Shown in pieces: positions 1 through 5,426 of a DNA stretch of 5,426 nucleotides (the first letter of the stretch is position 1; the number at the start of each line of letters is the position of its first letter). Below the pieces are notes generated by a model. The model was not told the DNA's origin. It was given only the letters and a program-made list of their open reading frames with translations, and did not search any database. Source of the DNA: Sulfurovum sp. (GTDB lineage: Bacteria > Campylobacterota > Campylobacteria > Campylobacterales > Sulfurovaceae); contig DYTG01000046.1 of the NCBI GenBank assembly GCA_020726085.1, positions 6,915 through 12,340 of the forward strand, in the 5' to 3' direction. The position numbers and the translations under genes are program-made.

Positions 1-421
1 GTCTCTTTGTCTTTGAGACTTTCCACGCTGTAATCAGCTCCTCGTATCCCTATGAGAGTCGTTGTTGTCTTGACGCGAAAGCGATTGGGTGCTATTTTGC
101 CCAATTTACTCGTAAGAACTTAAATACAACCCCTATGAATCTTAAAACTCTCTTGTGAGCTTCGTGTGCCATCAGATTGATACTCTTTGAAATCAAAAGA
201 GGAGTTTGCCCTGATGGTAATGACGCTATCATCTTTGAGCATGATTTGCACTAAACTTTGAGCTTTGGTTTGTACGCTATTGCTTTGCTTGATGCTCGTT
301 CCCATTTTGGCATTGATAGAAATCCTCTTTGGATGGTGGCTTTGCCTTTGAGTGCCATGATCGTGCCAATATTGGCAAAAGCATAGAGACCCAAAAGAGG
401 AGTCAAAAGTACTATTTTCAT
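1..421 (-). pseudogene. FecR-domain secreted protein, disrupted by a frameshift and an in-frame stop; runs off the left edge
   Basis: Reading leftward from an ATG at 421-419, the first frame gives a signal peptide (MKIVLLTPLLGLYAFA, then NIG) and the start of a FecR-like domain (GTIMALKGKATIQRG). This frame then becomes meaningless and stops at 253-251. The domain resumes in another frame from about 323, consistent with loss of one base (or 3n+1), and gives the FecR-type core LKDDSVITIRANSSFDFKEY. An in-frame TAA at 122-120 interrupts it, yet the same frame continues past the stop with SKLGKIAPNRFRVKT and IGIRGADYS, the usual end of this domain. Intact relatives known to me from Campylobacterota read RGFFK-V where this one reads RGCI-stop-V. 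FecR-domain proteins of this type are periplasmic and of unclear function, and in this phylum they often sit next to CHASE2 adenylate cyclases. The start lies 24 bases after the upstream gene with only a weak AGAAG ribosome site. Two lesions make simple sequencing error less likely, but it is not excluded. Confidence 0.77.
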
Positions 422-445
422 AGGTATCTTCTGATAGGTATTGCG

Positions 446-844
446 TTATAAACTTCCCATGTAGCTTATTTTGCCAACATTGAGATTCTCTTTAAAGAAA
501 ACACTCACAGGTGCCGCAAGACCATCCGCTTGATCTTTTTTTGCTATCCAAAATTGATATTCACTCCCCTCTTCATAGCTTTCAAAAACACCAATATGCT
601 TAAGGCTCTTTTTGGCTATGCGGGTAATCTCTACAGGATAGCGATAGCGTAGAGCATTTTGATGTGCTTTTTTATAAGAGTAGAGGTAGATATTTCTATC
701 GAGTACTCCATCTCGTATTAAACTCTTATGGATAATTTTTACTATTGTTAATGTCCCCTCATCGTAGGAGCTATTTTGCAAAATCTCCAACAACTCATTA
801 AGCAACGCAATAGCGTTTTGTTCTTGGAGTGAACTAAGTTGCAT
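446..844 (-). CDS. Conserved-looking hypothetical protein, 132 residues, in the murG operon
   Basis: I do not recognise this protein. It has no signal peptide, no membrane segment and no cysteine, so it is probably a small soluble cytoplasmic protein. The first 25 residues look helical. The central part is rich in Lys, Arg and Tyr (SYKKAHQNALRYRYP, residues about 56-70). The C-terminal part looks like beta strands (EYQFWIAKK, then APVSVFF) and ends in KISYMGSL. The ATG directly follows the TAG of the transglycosylase gene. An AAGGA ribosome site six bases upstream lies inside the end of that gene, which supports this start and translational coupling. It is therefore almost certainly cotranscribed with murG and the lytic transglycosylase, but that alone does not give it a function. 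I considered the flagellar factor FliW, which has a similar length, and rejected it because the strand pattern does not fit. Confidence 0.8.
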   Translation of the reverse strand: MQLSSLQEQNAIALLNELLEILQNSSYDEGTLTIVKIIHKSLIRDGVLDRNIYLYSYKKAHQNALRYRYPVEITRIAKKSLKHIGVFESYEEGSEYQFWIAKKDQADGLAAPVSVFFKENLNVGKISYMGSL

Positions 845-1804
845 CTACAATCCTTGCGCTATCTTAAAAATAGCCATACCGTAATTGGTGCTGGGATTGT
901 AGCGTGTAAGGATACGAAAATTGTTTGCCCCTAGCCACACCTCATCGCTCTTTTGGTCGTAGAGTCTCAAAAGATAGGCGTTGGAGTAGGGGAAGTTTGA
1001 TTTGGGTTCAATGCCGTATTGTTTAAGCAACGCCAAGGGGTAGCTGCGATTGTACCCCGCTTGAATACCGCCAAGACGCACTCCTTTGAAATGACTAGGC
1101 ACGGCAATCACTTCCCCCTCTATCCAACCTTTTTGATGCAAAAAGTTGGCAACCGAACCAATGGCATCTTCAATATCCCATGGGTTTTTTTTGCCATCTC
1201 CATTGTAGTCTATCAAAAATTTTCGCATGATTGAGGGCATCTGCTGTACCGCCCCCATAGCCCCTGCAAATGAACCTTTGATGCTCAATGGGTCATAGTT
1301 TTTTTCTCGACACATCAGCAAATAGTACTTTAGCTCCGAGTAAAAAAAGTTTTGCATTCGATTGTTGTAAAAAGCCAATGTAGTAAGTGAGTTCCATACC
1401 TTGTAATCGCCTGTATATTTGCCAAACTTACTCTCAATAGCCAAAAAACCTACCAAAATATCAGCAGGTACTCCAAAATCCCTTGAGGCTCTTTGGAGTG
1501 TTGCGTGGTATTGACGTTTTTTGGTTTGGTAGTAGTCCATGCTGGTCTCATCAAGGAGTTTGGTTTTGTAGCGTATCCATGTCCCATCGGTCGTATTGGA
1601 GCGACGTTTGCCTCTATAGCGATTGAGTGTCTCTACATCAAATACCGCTTGTGTAAAAAGATACTCCAAATGATACCGCTCAAATCCGTGTTGCACTACT
1701 AGGGTATTGATAAAGCGTTGCACCTCTTTTTGGGCGAGATAATCAACCTTTTGAGCATAAACCCAAAGGGTACTTAGAAGTACCCATACGATAAATTTTT
1801 TCAT
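845..1804 (-). CDS. mltB: MltB-type (family 3) lytic murein transglycosylase, periplasmic
   Basis: The 319-residue product should cleave the MurNAc-GlcNAc bond of peptidoglycan and form a 1,6-anhydro-MurNAc end. Residues 1-17 are a signal peptide ending VYA before QK. There is no lipobox cysteine, so unlike E. coli MltB it appears to be a soluble periplasmic or loosely bound enzyme. The catalytic domain spans about residues 85-315. GVPADILVGFLAIESKFG carries the catalytic Glu at 124. SIKGSFAGAMGAVQQMPS (174-191) is the substrate-cleft signature. DYNGDGKKNPWD (199-210) matches the EF-hand-like calcium loop known from Slt35, and AIGSVANFLHQKGW follows it. The length is normal for the secreted catalytic core. 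The ATG overlaps the murG stop by four bases (ATGA), and no strong ribosome site is present, so translation is probably coupled to murG. Family assignment is secure; the exact symbol is by resemblance. Confidence 0.92.
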   Translation of the reverse strand: MKKFIVWVLLSTLWVYAQKVDYLAQKEVQRFINTLVVQHGFERYHLEYLFTQAVFDVETLNRYRGKRRSNTTDGTWIRYKTKLLDETSMDYYQTKKRQYHATLQRASRDFGVPADILVGFLAIESKFGKYTGDYKVWNSLTTLAFYNNRMQNFFYSELKYYLLMCREKNYDPLSIKGSFAGAMGAVQQMPSIMRKFLIDYNGDGKKNPWDIEDAIGSVANFLHQKGWIEGEVIAVPSHFKGVRLGGIQAGYNRSYPLALLKQYGIEPKSNFPYSNAYLLRLYDQKSDEVWLGANNFRILTRYNPSTNYGMAIFKIAQGL

Positions 1805-2829
1805 GAATGTTCACAAAACTCTTTGAGCAACGAAGCAATCTTTTGAGCACCGTTTGGCTCAATTCGACTGATAAGTTTGGTGCTTATGGTCGTAAGATTT
1901 TTATCCAAAATTGATAAAACCTCTTGCTTGTCAATCGCCTCCTCACGCATGAGCCATCCCAATTTTTGATCCGACAAAAATTTAGCGTTAAAAAACTGAT
2001 GATTGTCCCAAGCACCCGAATAGGGGATATAGATAGCAGGAAGCCCATTGGCACTAAGCTCCCAAATCGTAGAAGATCCCGCACGTGCTACTGCCAAATC
2101 GGCTTCGTTCATATAAGAAGAGATTTTATCTTTGTAACCAAAGAGTTTGGCTTCGACTCCAATCTTCTCGTACTTTGCCCGTATCTCTTCAAGATGCTCT
2201 TCGCCTGTTTGCTGGATAATCTTAATACCTCTTGCCTTAAACTCTTTTGCCAAAGAGAGAGCCAAATCGGCAATAGGTGAAGCTCCCTTGATATTTCCTA
2301 GGAAAAACACGCATTTAATATCGCTTCGGATTCTTTGCTTGGTAAAATATTCACTTCTTACAGGATAGGTGCCAACAGCTGAGTCTTGAAGATAAGGAGA
2401 GAGAGAAAGCGTGGCATAGGGGTGTAATTCTTCGTTGATTCTTTCACTTAAAGCGTTTTGTTCATAGATAACCAATGGAATATTTTTGGCTTTTGCAGCA
2501 AACGCCATGGGTCTAGCACTGTAGCCCCCTACGCAAAATACCACTTTGGGTTCAAGCTCTTCGATAATCTTTTTGCACTCTTGCTTGTAAGACCAATAGG
2601 AGTAATAAGATTGAAGTTGTTGAAATATATTCTCGTCATGCTCTTCGTGCGTATCAAAAAAATAGGTTCTAAAAAAATCGGGGTCGTTTTCAAATACCTC
2701 TTGATCTTTATCTTTTGAACCCACATAAACGACTCGATGGTCGCTTAAATGCTCTTTAATCTCTTTGATAATGTATTGATGCCCCCAGCTCCCACCGCCA
2801 GTGATAACAATTACACTGTTTTTACTCAT
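1801..2829 (-). CDS. murG: MurG: UDP-GlcNAc--MurNAc-(pentapeptide)-PP-undecaprenol GlcNAc transferase
   Basis: MurG adds GlcNAc to lipid I on the inner face of the cytoplasmic membrane, giving lipid II, the peptidoglycan precursor. The 342-residue length is typical and the GT-B layout is visible. The N-terminal domain holds TGGGSWGH (10-17), GGYSARP (101-107) and YEQNA (122-126). The C-terminal domain holds LGNIKGA (177-183), QTGE (207-210), ARAGSSTIWEL (248-258) and DNHQFFNA (275-282). Glu257, Gln278 and Asn281 occupy the positions that bind UDP-GlcNAc in E. coli MurG. Two glycine loops are unusual. The first is normally GGTGGH and here has Ser14 and Trp15. The one normally GGSQGA reads GNIKGA. 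These make it divergent, and a MurG paralogue cannot be ruled out. The start has a strong AGGAG ribosome site (2839-2835) five bases upstream and an extended -10 promoter behind it. It is the first gene of the minus-strand operon. Confidence 0.88.
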   Translation of the reverse strand: MSKNSVIVITGGGSWGHQYIIKEIKEHLSDHRVVYVGSKDKDQEVFENDPDFFRTYFFDTHEEHDENIFQQLQSYYSYWSYKQECKKIIEELEPKVVFCVGGYSARPMAFAAKAKNIPLVIYEQNALSERINEELHPYATLSLSPYLQDSAVGTYPVRSEYFTKQRIRSDIKCVFFLGNIKGASPIADLALSLAKEFKARGIKIIQQTGEEHLEEIRAKYEKIGVEAKLFGYKDKISSYMNEADLAVARAGSSTIWELSANGLPAIYIPYSGAWDNHQFFNAKFLSDQKLGWLMREEAIDKQEVLSILDKNLTTISTKLISRIEPNGAQKIASLLKEFCEHS

Positions 2830-2834
2830 CTTAT

Positions 2835-2839
2835 CTCCT
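2835..2839 (-). promoter_or_regulatory. Ribosome binding site of murG
   Basis: On the minus strand AGGAG stands five bases before the ATG at 2829, in the context GAGAGGAGATAAG. It fixes the murG start. Confidence 0.75.
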
Positions 2840-2864
2840 CTCTTGATAAATTGTATCTATTATG

Positions 2865-2873
2865 ATTATAGCA
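2865..2873 (-). promoter_or_regulatory. Extended -10 promoter of the murG operon
   Basis: The minus strand reads TGCTATAAT, a perfect sigma-70 extended -10 (TGnTATAAT). Transcription would start near 2858, giving a leader of about 30 bases before murG. No good -35 is seen at the expected distance (CTTAAT-like at best), which is usual for Campylobacterota promoters. The element lies just after the stop of the MgtC-like ORF, so murG need not depend on read-through from it. Confidence 0.65.
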
Positions 2874-2888
2874 TAAGTGTAGTAAAGA

Positions 2889-3203
2889 TTAAGAAAGCAG
2901 TGCAAAACTTCCCACTATCAAAAAATAGACCAATACAAAAAACTCTATCTCTTGATTGAGCCATGCACTCAAACAACCCATCAAAGCAATCATCGCAAAG
3001 GTTCTAGCCCCTGCAAAACCGTTGCGTTTGTGTTGATAGTGCGATATATCTCTTTGAAGTCCTAGCATAAAGCCTATCATAAGAGAGATAATAATGTGAC
3101 GAACCGTTACAATATCAAATGCAAAATCCATAATCATCGCACTATATCTCACAATAATATATCCCAAGAGGCTTTCAAGTTCTCTTCTTTTGCCCATTAT
3201 CAT
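2889..3203 (-). CDS. Truncated MgtC/SapB-type (DUF4010-like) membrane protein, N-terminal part only
   Basis: The 104-residue product carries the N-terminal signature of MgtC/SapB and DUF4010-type membrane proteins: a hydrophobic helix at about 36-49 ending GLQRD (usually GLERE), a short polar stretch, then GARTFAMIALMG (65-76) opening a second helix, and a third at about 88-103. It then stops at TAA. Family members continue for at least another hundred residues, and DUF4010 proteins reach about 400, so most of the protein is missing. I see no continuation in the 60 bases before murG. The start is uncertain. The ATG at 3203 has no ribosome site and lies within the promoter of the divergent gene. 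Met25 (3131) or Met23 (3137) would match where homologues usually begin, leaving about 80 residues. It may be a decaying remnant rather than a functional gene; its role is unknown. Confidence 0.55.
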   Translation of the reverse strand: MIMGKRRELESLLGYIIVRYSAMIMDFAFDIVTVRHIIISLMIGFMLGLQRDISHYQHKRNGFAGARTFAMIALMGCLSAWLNQEIEFFVLVYFLIVGSFALLS

Positions 3204-3211
3204 GTTATAAT
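3203..3211 (+). promoter_or_regulatory. Extended -10 promoter of the lipoprotein hydrolase gene
   Basis: The plus strand reads TGTTATAAT, a perfect extended -10. The start of transcription would be near 3218, giving a leader of about 20 bases. No convincing -35 is seen. The element overlaps the first possible start codon of the divergent MgtC-like ORF. Confidence 0.65.
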
Positions 3212-3227
3212 TCGATAAATAAATATA

Positions 3228-3233
3228 AGGAGG
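3228..3233 (+). promoter_or_regulatory. Ribosome binding site deciding the hydrolase start
   Basis: AGGAGG at 3228-3233 (AAGGAGG from 3227) precedes two tandem ATG codons. It is only one base from the ATG at 3235 but four bases from the ATG at 3238. The second ATG is therefore the more probable start. Confidence 0.7.
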
Positions 3234-3237
3234 TATG

Positions 3238-4446
3238 ATGTTTAAAAAGTCGTTATTGGTAACGGTGTTTTCGTTTTTTTTGGTTGGTTGTGGGGGTAGT
3301 GGTGGTACTACAAGCCAAAATGAAGTGCAAAGCCATCAATTTTTGGTCAATTGGGAACTGCTAGTCGAAATGGACGCCCAAAAGCTCAAAGATACACTAC
3401 CACCGCAACAAGCTACTTTTGTACAGTTTGGTTACAAGGCTTACAAGATTGCTTACAACACCACCTATCAAGGTCAAAAGATTGTCGCTTCGGGATTGTT
3501 GGTATTGCCTTTGGGATACGAAGCGATTGAAAACTTCCCTTTGGCAACCGTATGCGACGCTCACGGCACAGAGTTTACTAATGCCAACGTACCCACCAAC
3601 GCCTTTATGCCTACACAAAATGGTGTTGGGGTAGCGTTTAGCTCCATGGGCGGTTTTGTTACGCTTCAGCCTGACTACATTGGATTTGGCGACTCTCTTG
3701 AGACAAGACACCCCTATATGCTCAAAGATCCCTTGTCCGATGGTTCTATCGATATGATACAAGCTTTCAAAGAGTTTGCTGCGCAAAATGGCATTCCTAT
3801 CAATACTCAACTCTTTTTATCAGGCTACAGTGAGGGCGGATACGCTACTATGGCGACGCTTAAAGAGATCGAAACCAACTACTCCGATACTTTCAAGATC
3901 ACAGCCGTTGCCCCCATGGCAGCCCCTTACAATATCGATCGCATGGCGCAAGGAGTACTTAGTACCCCAACCATGGTCTATTCTCCTTTTATGGGCTTTG
4001 TGGCTTTTAGCTACGCTAGGTACTACGACGATATTACGATAGAACAACTCATTACACCCACCTATGCCCCCTCTATCCCTACACTCTTTAGCGGTAGTTT
4101 CACGGGAGAGGAGATCTATAAGCAACTCACTAGCAACACGCAAGAGTTCTTTACACTCACGCAAATCAAGGACTATTTTGATAATCCGCAAGATAGTTTC
4201 AAAAAAGCGATGGTAGAAAACTCTCTGCACGATTGGAAACCCACAACTCCTATGCGTCTCTATCACTGCGATGAAGACCCCGTCATTCCCTTTGCACTCT
4301 CACAAGAGGCTTACGATAATTTTGTAGCCAACGGTGCTACGAATGTAGAGCTTATGACGCTTAATGGCGATGATCACAGTGCGTGTGCCGCTTTGGCTTA
4401 TCCACAAGTAGTCCAATGGTTTGATGCAAAACGAAGAGGGCAATAA
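3238..4446 (+). CDS. Lipoprotein alpha/beta-hydrolase (secretory lipase/esterase type)
   Basis: This is a 402-residue predicted lipoprotein from the ATG at 3238 (403 if the adjacent ATG at 3235 is used). Residues 1-17 are a type II signal peptide ending in the lipobox LVGC, with Cys18 as the lipidated residue. A Gly/Ser-rich linker (GGSGGTTSQ) follows. No Asp follows the Cys, which is compatible with the outer membrane. The rest is one alpha/beta-hydrolase domain. VCDAHGTEF (106-114) is the probable oxyanion region, QPDYIGFGDS (144-153) follows, and GYSEGG carries the nucleophile Ser198. HCDEDPVIPF carries Asp347 and NGDDHSACA carries His380, so the triad is complete. The layout resembles secretory lipases and related esterases that act on ester substrates outside the cytoplasm; the actual substrate cannot be told. 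It is a single-gene unit with its own promoter, divergent from the murG side and convergent with the barrel gene. Confidence 0.87.
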   Translation: MFKKSLLVTVFSFFLVGCGGSGGTTSQNEVQSHQFLVNWELLVEMDAQKLKDTLPPQQATFVQFGYKAYKIAYNTTYQGQKIVASGLLVLPLGYEAIENFPLATVCDAHGTEFTNANVPTNAFMPTQNGVGVAFSSMGGFVTLQPDYIGFGDSLETRHPYMLKDPLSDGSIDMIQAFKEFAAQNGIPINTQLFLSGYSEGGYATMATLKEIETNYSDTFKITAVAPMAAPYNIDRMAQGVLSTPTMVYSPFMGFVAFSYARYYDDITIEQLITPTYAPSIPTLFSGSFTGEEIYKQLTSNTQEFFTLTQIKDYFDNPQDSFKKAMVENSLHDWKPTTPMRLYHCDEDPVIPFALSQEAYDNFVANGATNVELMTLNGDDHSACAALAYPQVVQWFDAKRRGQ

Positions 4447-4471
4447 GAAATTTGGTAGGAATTTTTAGGCT

Positions 4472-4492
4472 GTAGGGTGGGTGAAACCCACC
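4472..4492 (+). repeat. REP-like palindrome: GTAG followed by a perfect 7-bp hairpin
   Basis: GTAG at 4472-4475 is followed directly by GGTGGGT (4476-4482), a GAA loop and ACCCACC (4486-4492), a perfect inverted repeat. A GTAG tetranucleotide next to a GC-rich hairpin is the known hallmark of REP sequences processed by RAYT (TnpA_REP, Y1 HUH) transposases. Its place between the 3' ends of two convergent genes is also typical. There is no T-run on either side, so it is a poor classical terminator, although the hairpin could still protect 3' ends or slow read-through. Only one copy is present in the window, so the repeat nature is inferred. Confidence 0.55.
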
Positions 4493-4513
4493 ATCTTATC
4501 TAAGAGTATAGAA

Positions 4514-5233
4514 TTAGAAAGTATAAGTTACGCCCACAGAAACAACAGGATAGATTTTGTAATCGCTCAATTCATTAACCAAATCCAGTCGCTCAACCTC
4601 AACGTCGTGTTGGATTGTTGTACAAGCAGCTGCGGTTACAGCTGTTCCGCACGTTGGAGTCAAAGTTACTTGCGCCTCTCCCTGATACATTATCCCCGCA
4701 TCGGCATAAAAGCCCCATCCTTTGGTTTTGGTAGTATTACCCCATCCTATACCGATATAGGGAGCCAACTCATCAAACTCAATCAAACCTGCAAGTGAAC
4801 CAATTTGAGCTGTGCCATAAGTTACACCGTTAATATTATAGCTTCCGCCTTGTGGTTGAGCGGTAAGTTCAAACTCATTGCCGTTGTAGTATGCTCCCGC
4901 ACTGATTCTAAAGCCGTTATCCATAGGGAAATAGTCCAGCAAAAGCCCAGCCGTTGCCAATGTCAAATCGTAATCGTACTCTATGTTACTCTCACATTGG
5001 GCATCGCTGTAGGTTGCTCCGTTGATATTAAAACGCACATTGAGTTTCTCTGTAATAGAACGTGAAATATCAAGCCCCGCGCCCAACGTGCCTATTTTTA
5101 GACCAACCGCATACTTAGAAGCCTCTACAGCATCAACCTCCAAAGGTTTTACTTCCTCAAAATCACCTCCTGCATAAGCTATAGCACCAAGAGCCATAAC
5201 CGATAGAAGCGAGTGTGTTAATTTTTTGTACAT
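4514..5233 (-). CDS. Outer-membrane beta-barrel protein
   Basis: The 239-residue product has a signal peptide (1-21, MYKKLTHSLLSVMALGAIAYA, cut before GG). A short acidic segment follows, and then alternating hydrophobic/polar strands separated by polar loops. It ends in YTF, with a terminal Phe and aromatic pattern as recognised by the BAM insertase. Strand-like blocks include KYAVGLKIGTLGAGLDI (40-56), LNVRFNINGATY, LTLATAGLLLDYFP, FRISAGAYYN, APYIGIGWGN (157-166), WGFYADAGIMYQG and YPVVSVGVTYTF. The blocks DYFPMDNGFRISAGAYYNGN and YNINGVTYGTAQIGSL recall a barrel family widespread in Proteobacteria whose function I cannot name. Cys195 and Cys204 flank a probable surface loop and could form a disulfide; Cys80 lies in another loop. 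The start is supported by AAGGA (5244-5240) six bases upstream. It stands alone and is convergent with the hydrolase gene. No transport substrate can be inferred. Confidence 0.85.
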   Translation of the reverse strand: MYKKLTHSLLSVMALGAIAYAGGDFEEVKPLEVDAVEASKYAVGLKIGTLGAGLDISRSITEKLNVRFNINGATYSDAQCESNIEYDYDLTLATAGLLLDYFPMDNGFRISAGAYYNGNEFELTAQPQGGSYNINGVTYGTAQIGSLAGLIEFDELAPYIGIGWGNTTKTKGWGFYADAGIMYQGEAQVTLTPTCGTAVTAAACTTIQHDVEVERLDLVNELSDYKIYPVVSVGVTYTF

Positions 5234-5268
5234 CTTTTTTCCTTTTTAAAATGATTTAGATTGCTCGT

Positions 5269-5311
5269 ATAATAGAGACCTTTTTTCAATACTACACATG
5301 TTATTTTATCA
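5269..5311 (-). promoter_or_regulatory. Candidate promoter elements for the outer-membrane protein gene
   Basis: Two possible -10 elements face the barrel gene: TGATAAAAT (5311-5303), an extended -10 with one mismatch, and TATTAT (5274-5269), closer to the gene with a leader of about 30 bases. Neither has a good -35, and I cannot choose between them by eye. The rest of the 5234-5426 stretch is AT-rich and holds no gene that I can support. A TATAAA at 5384-5389 on the plus strand could serve a gene beyond the right edge. Confidence 0.3.
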
Positions 5312-5426
5312 TTTTCTTGATTATGAACGATACTCATTGAACCCTTTTTCTTCTCTTTTATGATAATATCGTTACTTTTGAGGTATAAAATTTCCTAAAC
5401 TATCATTGTTTAAAAACATATCTCTT

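Noticed and set aside
446..844. Assignment of the 132-residue protein as FliW, the flagellar assembly factor
   Set aside because: The length is similar, but the N-terminus is helical rather than the beta-barrel start of FliW, and no FliW motif is visible.
1924..2280. Plus-strand open frame of 118 codons opposite murG
   Set aside because: It is a shadow of murG in the opposite strand. It has no ribosome site, no domain resemblance and an atypical composition.
3397..4266. Minus-strand open frames of 137 and 148 codons opposite the hydrolase gene
   Set aside because: They lie wholly inside a gene with a complete lipobox and catalytic triad, and their Cys- and Arg-rich translations look like antisense noise.
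4476..4492. Classical rho-independent terminator for either convergent gene
   Set aside because: The stem is good, but neither strand has a T-run after it. The GTAG-flanked hairpin fits a REP-like element better.
5268..5273. Plus-strand TATAAT as a rightward promoter
   Set aside because: It is largely the reverse complement of the TATTAT that faces the barrel gene. It has no TG extension or -35, and no gene follows it within the window.
1..5426. CRISPR array, defence system, insertion sequence or tRNA
   Set aside because: I found no regularly spaced repeats, transposase-like protein, nuclease/toxin motif or cloverleaf. The window is accounted for by the genes listed.

Overview
The window looks like a chromosomal segment of a Campylobacterota (Epsilonproteobacteria) species, probably a sulfur-oxidising type related to Sulfurimonas or Sulfurovum. 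This rests on moderate-to-low GC, extended -10 (TGnTATAAT) promoters without a clear -35, and the style of the FecR-like, MurG and outer-membrane proteins. The genus is an inference from protein resemblance recalled from memory, not from a search.

Left part (1-2900, minus strand): a compact cell-wall cluster reads leftward from an extended -10 promoter near 2870. murG (lipid II glycosyltransferase) comes first. A secreted MltB-type lytic transglycosylase follows, overlapping murG by 4 bases (ATGA). Next is an unrecognised 132-residue protein whose ATG directly abuts the preceding stop. Last, after 24 bases, is a FecR-domain secreted protein that is visibly broken: it has one frameshift near 323 and an in-frame TAA at 120-122, with homologous sequence continuing past both to the window edge. 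The cluster pairs a peptidoglycan precursor enzyme with a peptidoglycan-cleaving enzyme.

Middle (2889-4446): upstream of murG, on the same strand, lies a short membrane ORF that looks like only the N-terminal part of an MgtC/SapB-type (DUF4010-like) protein. Divergent from it, with its own extended -10 and a perfect Shine-Dalgarno, is a plus-strand lipoprotein of about 400 residues with an alpha/beta-hydrolase fold and a complete Ser-Asp-His triad (secretory lipase/esterase type).

Right part (4447-5426): the hydrolase gene converges on a minus-strand gene for a small outer-membrane beta-barrel protein. Between them is a GTAG-preceded perfect 7-bp hairpin that resembles a REP element, the substrate of RAYT (TnpA_REP) transposases. 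The last ~190 bases are an AT-rich regulatory region with candidate promoter elements and no supported gene.

I see no CRISPR array, tRNA, rRNA, insertion sequence or defence system. The most interesting items are the degraded FecR gene, the REP-like palindrome, the altered glycine loops of MurG and the truncated MgtC-like gene.
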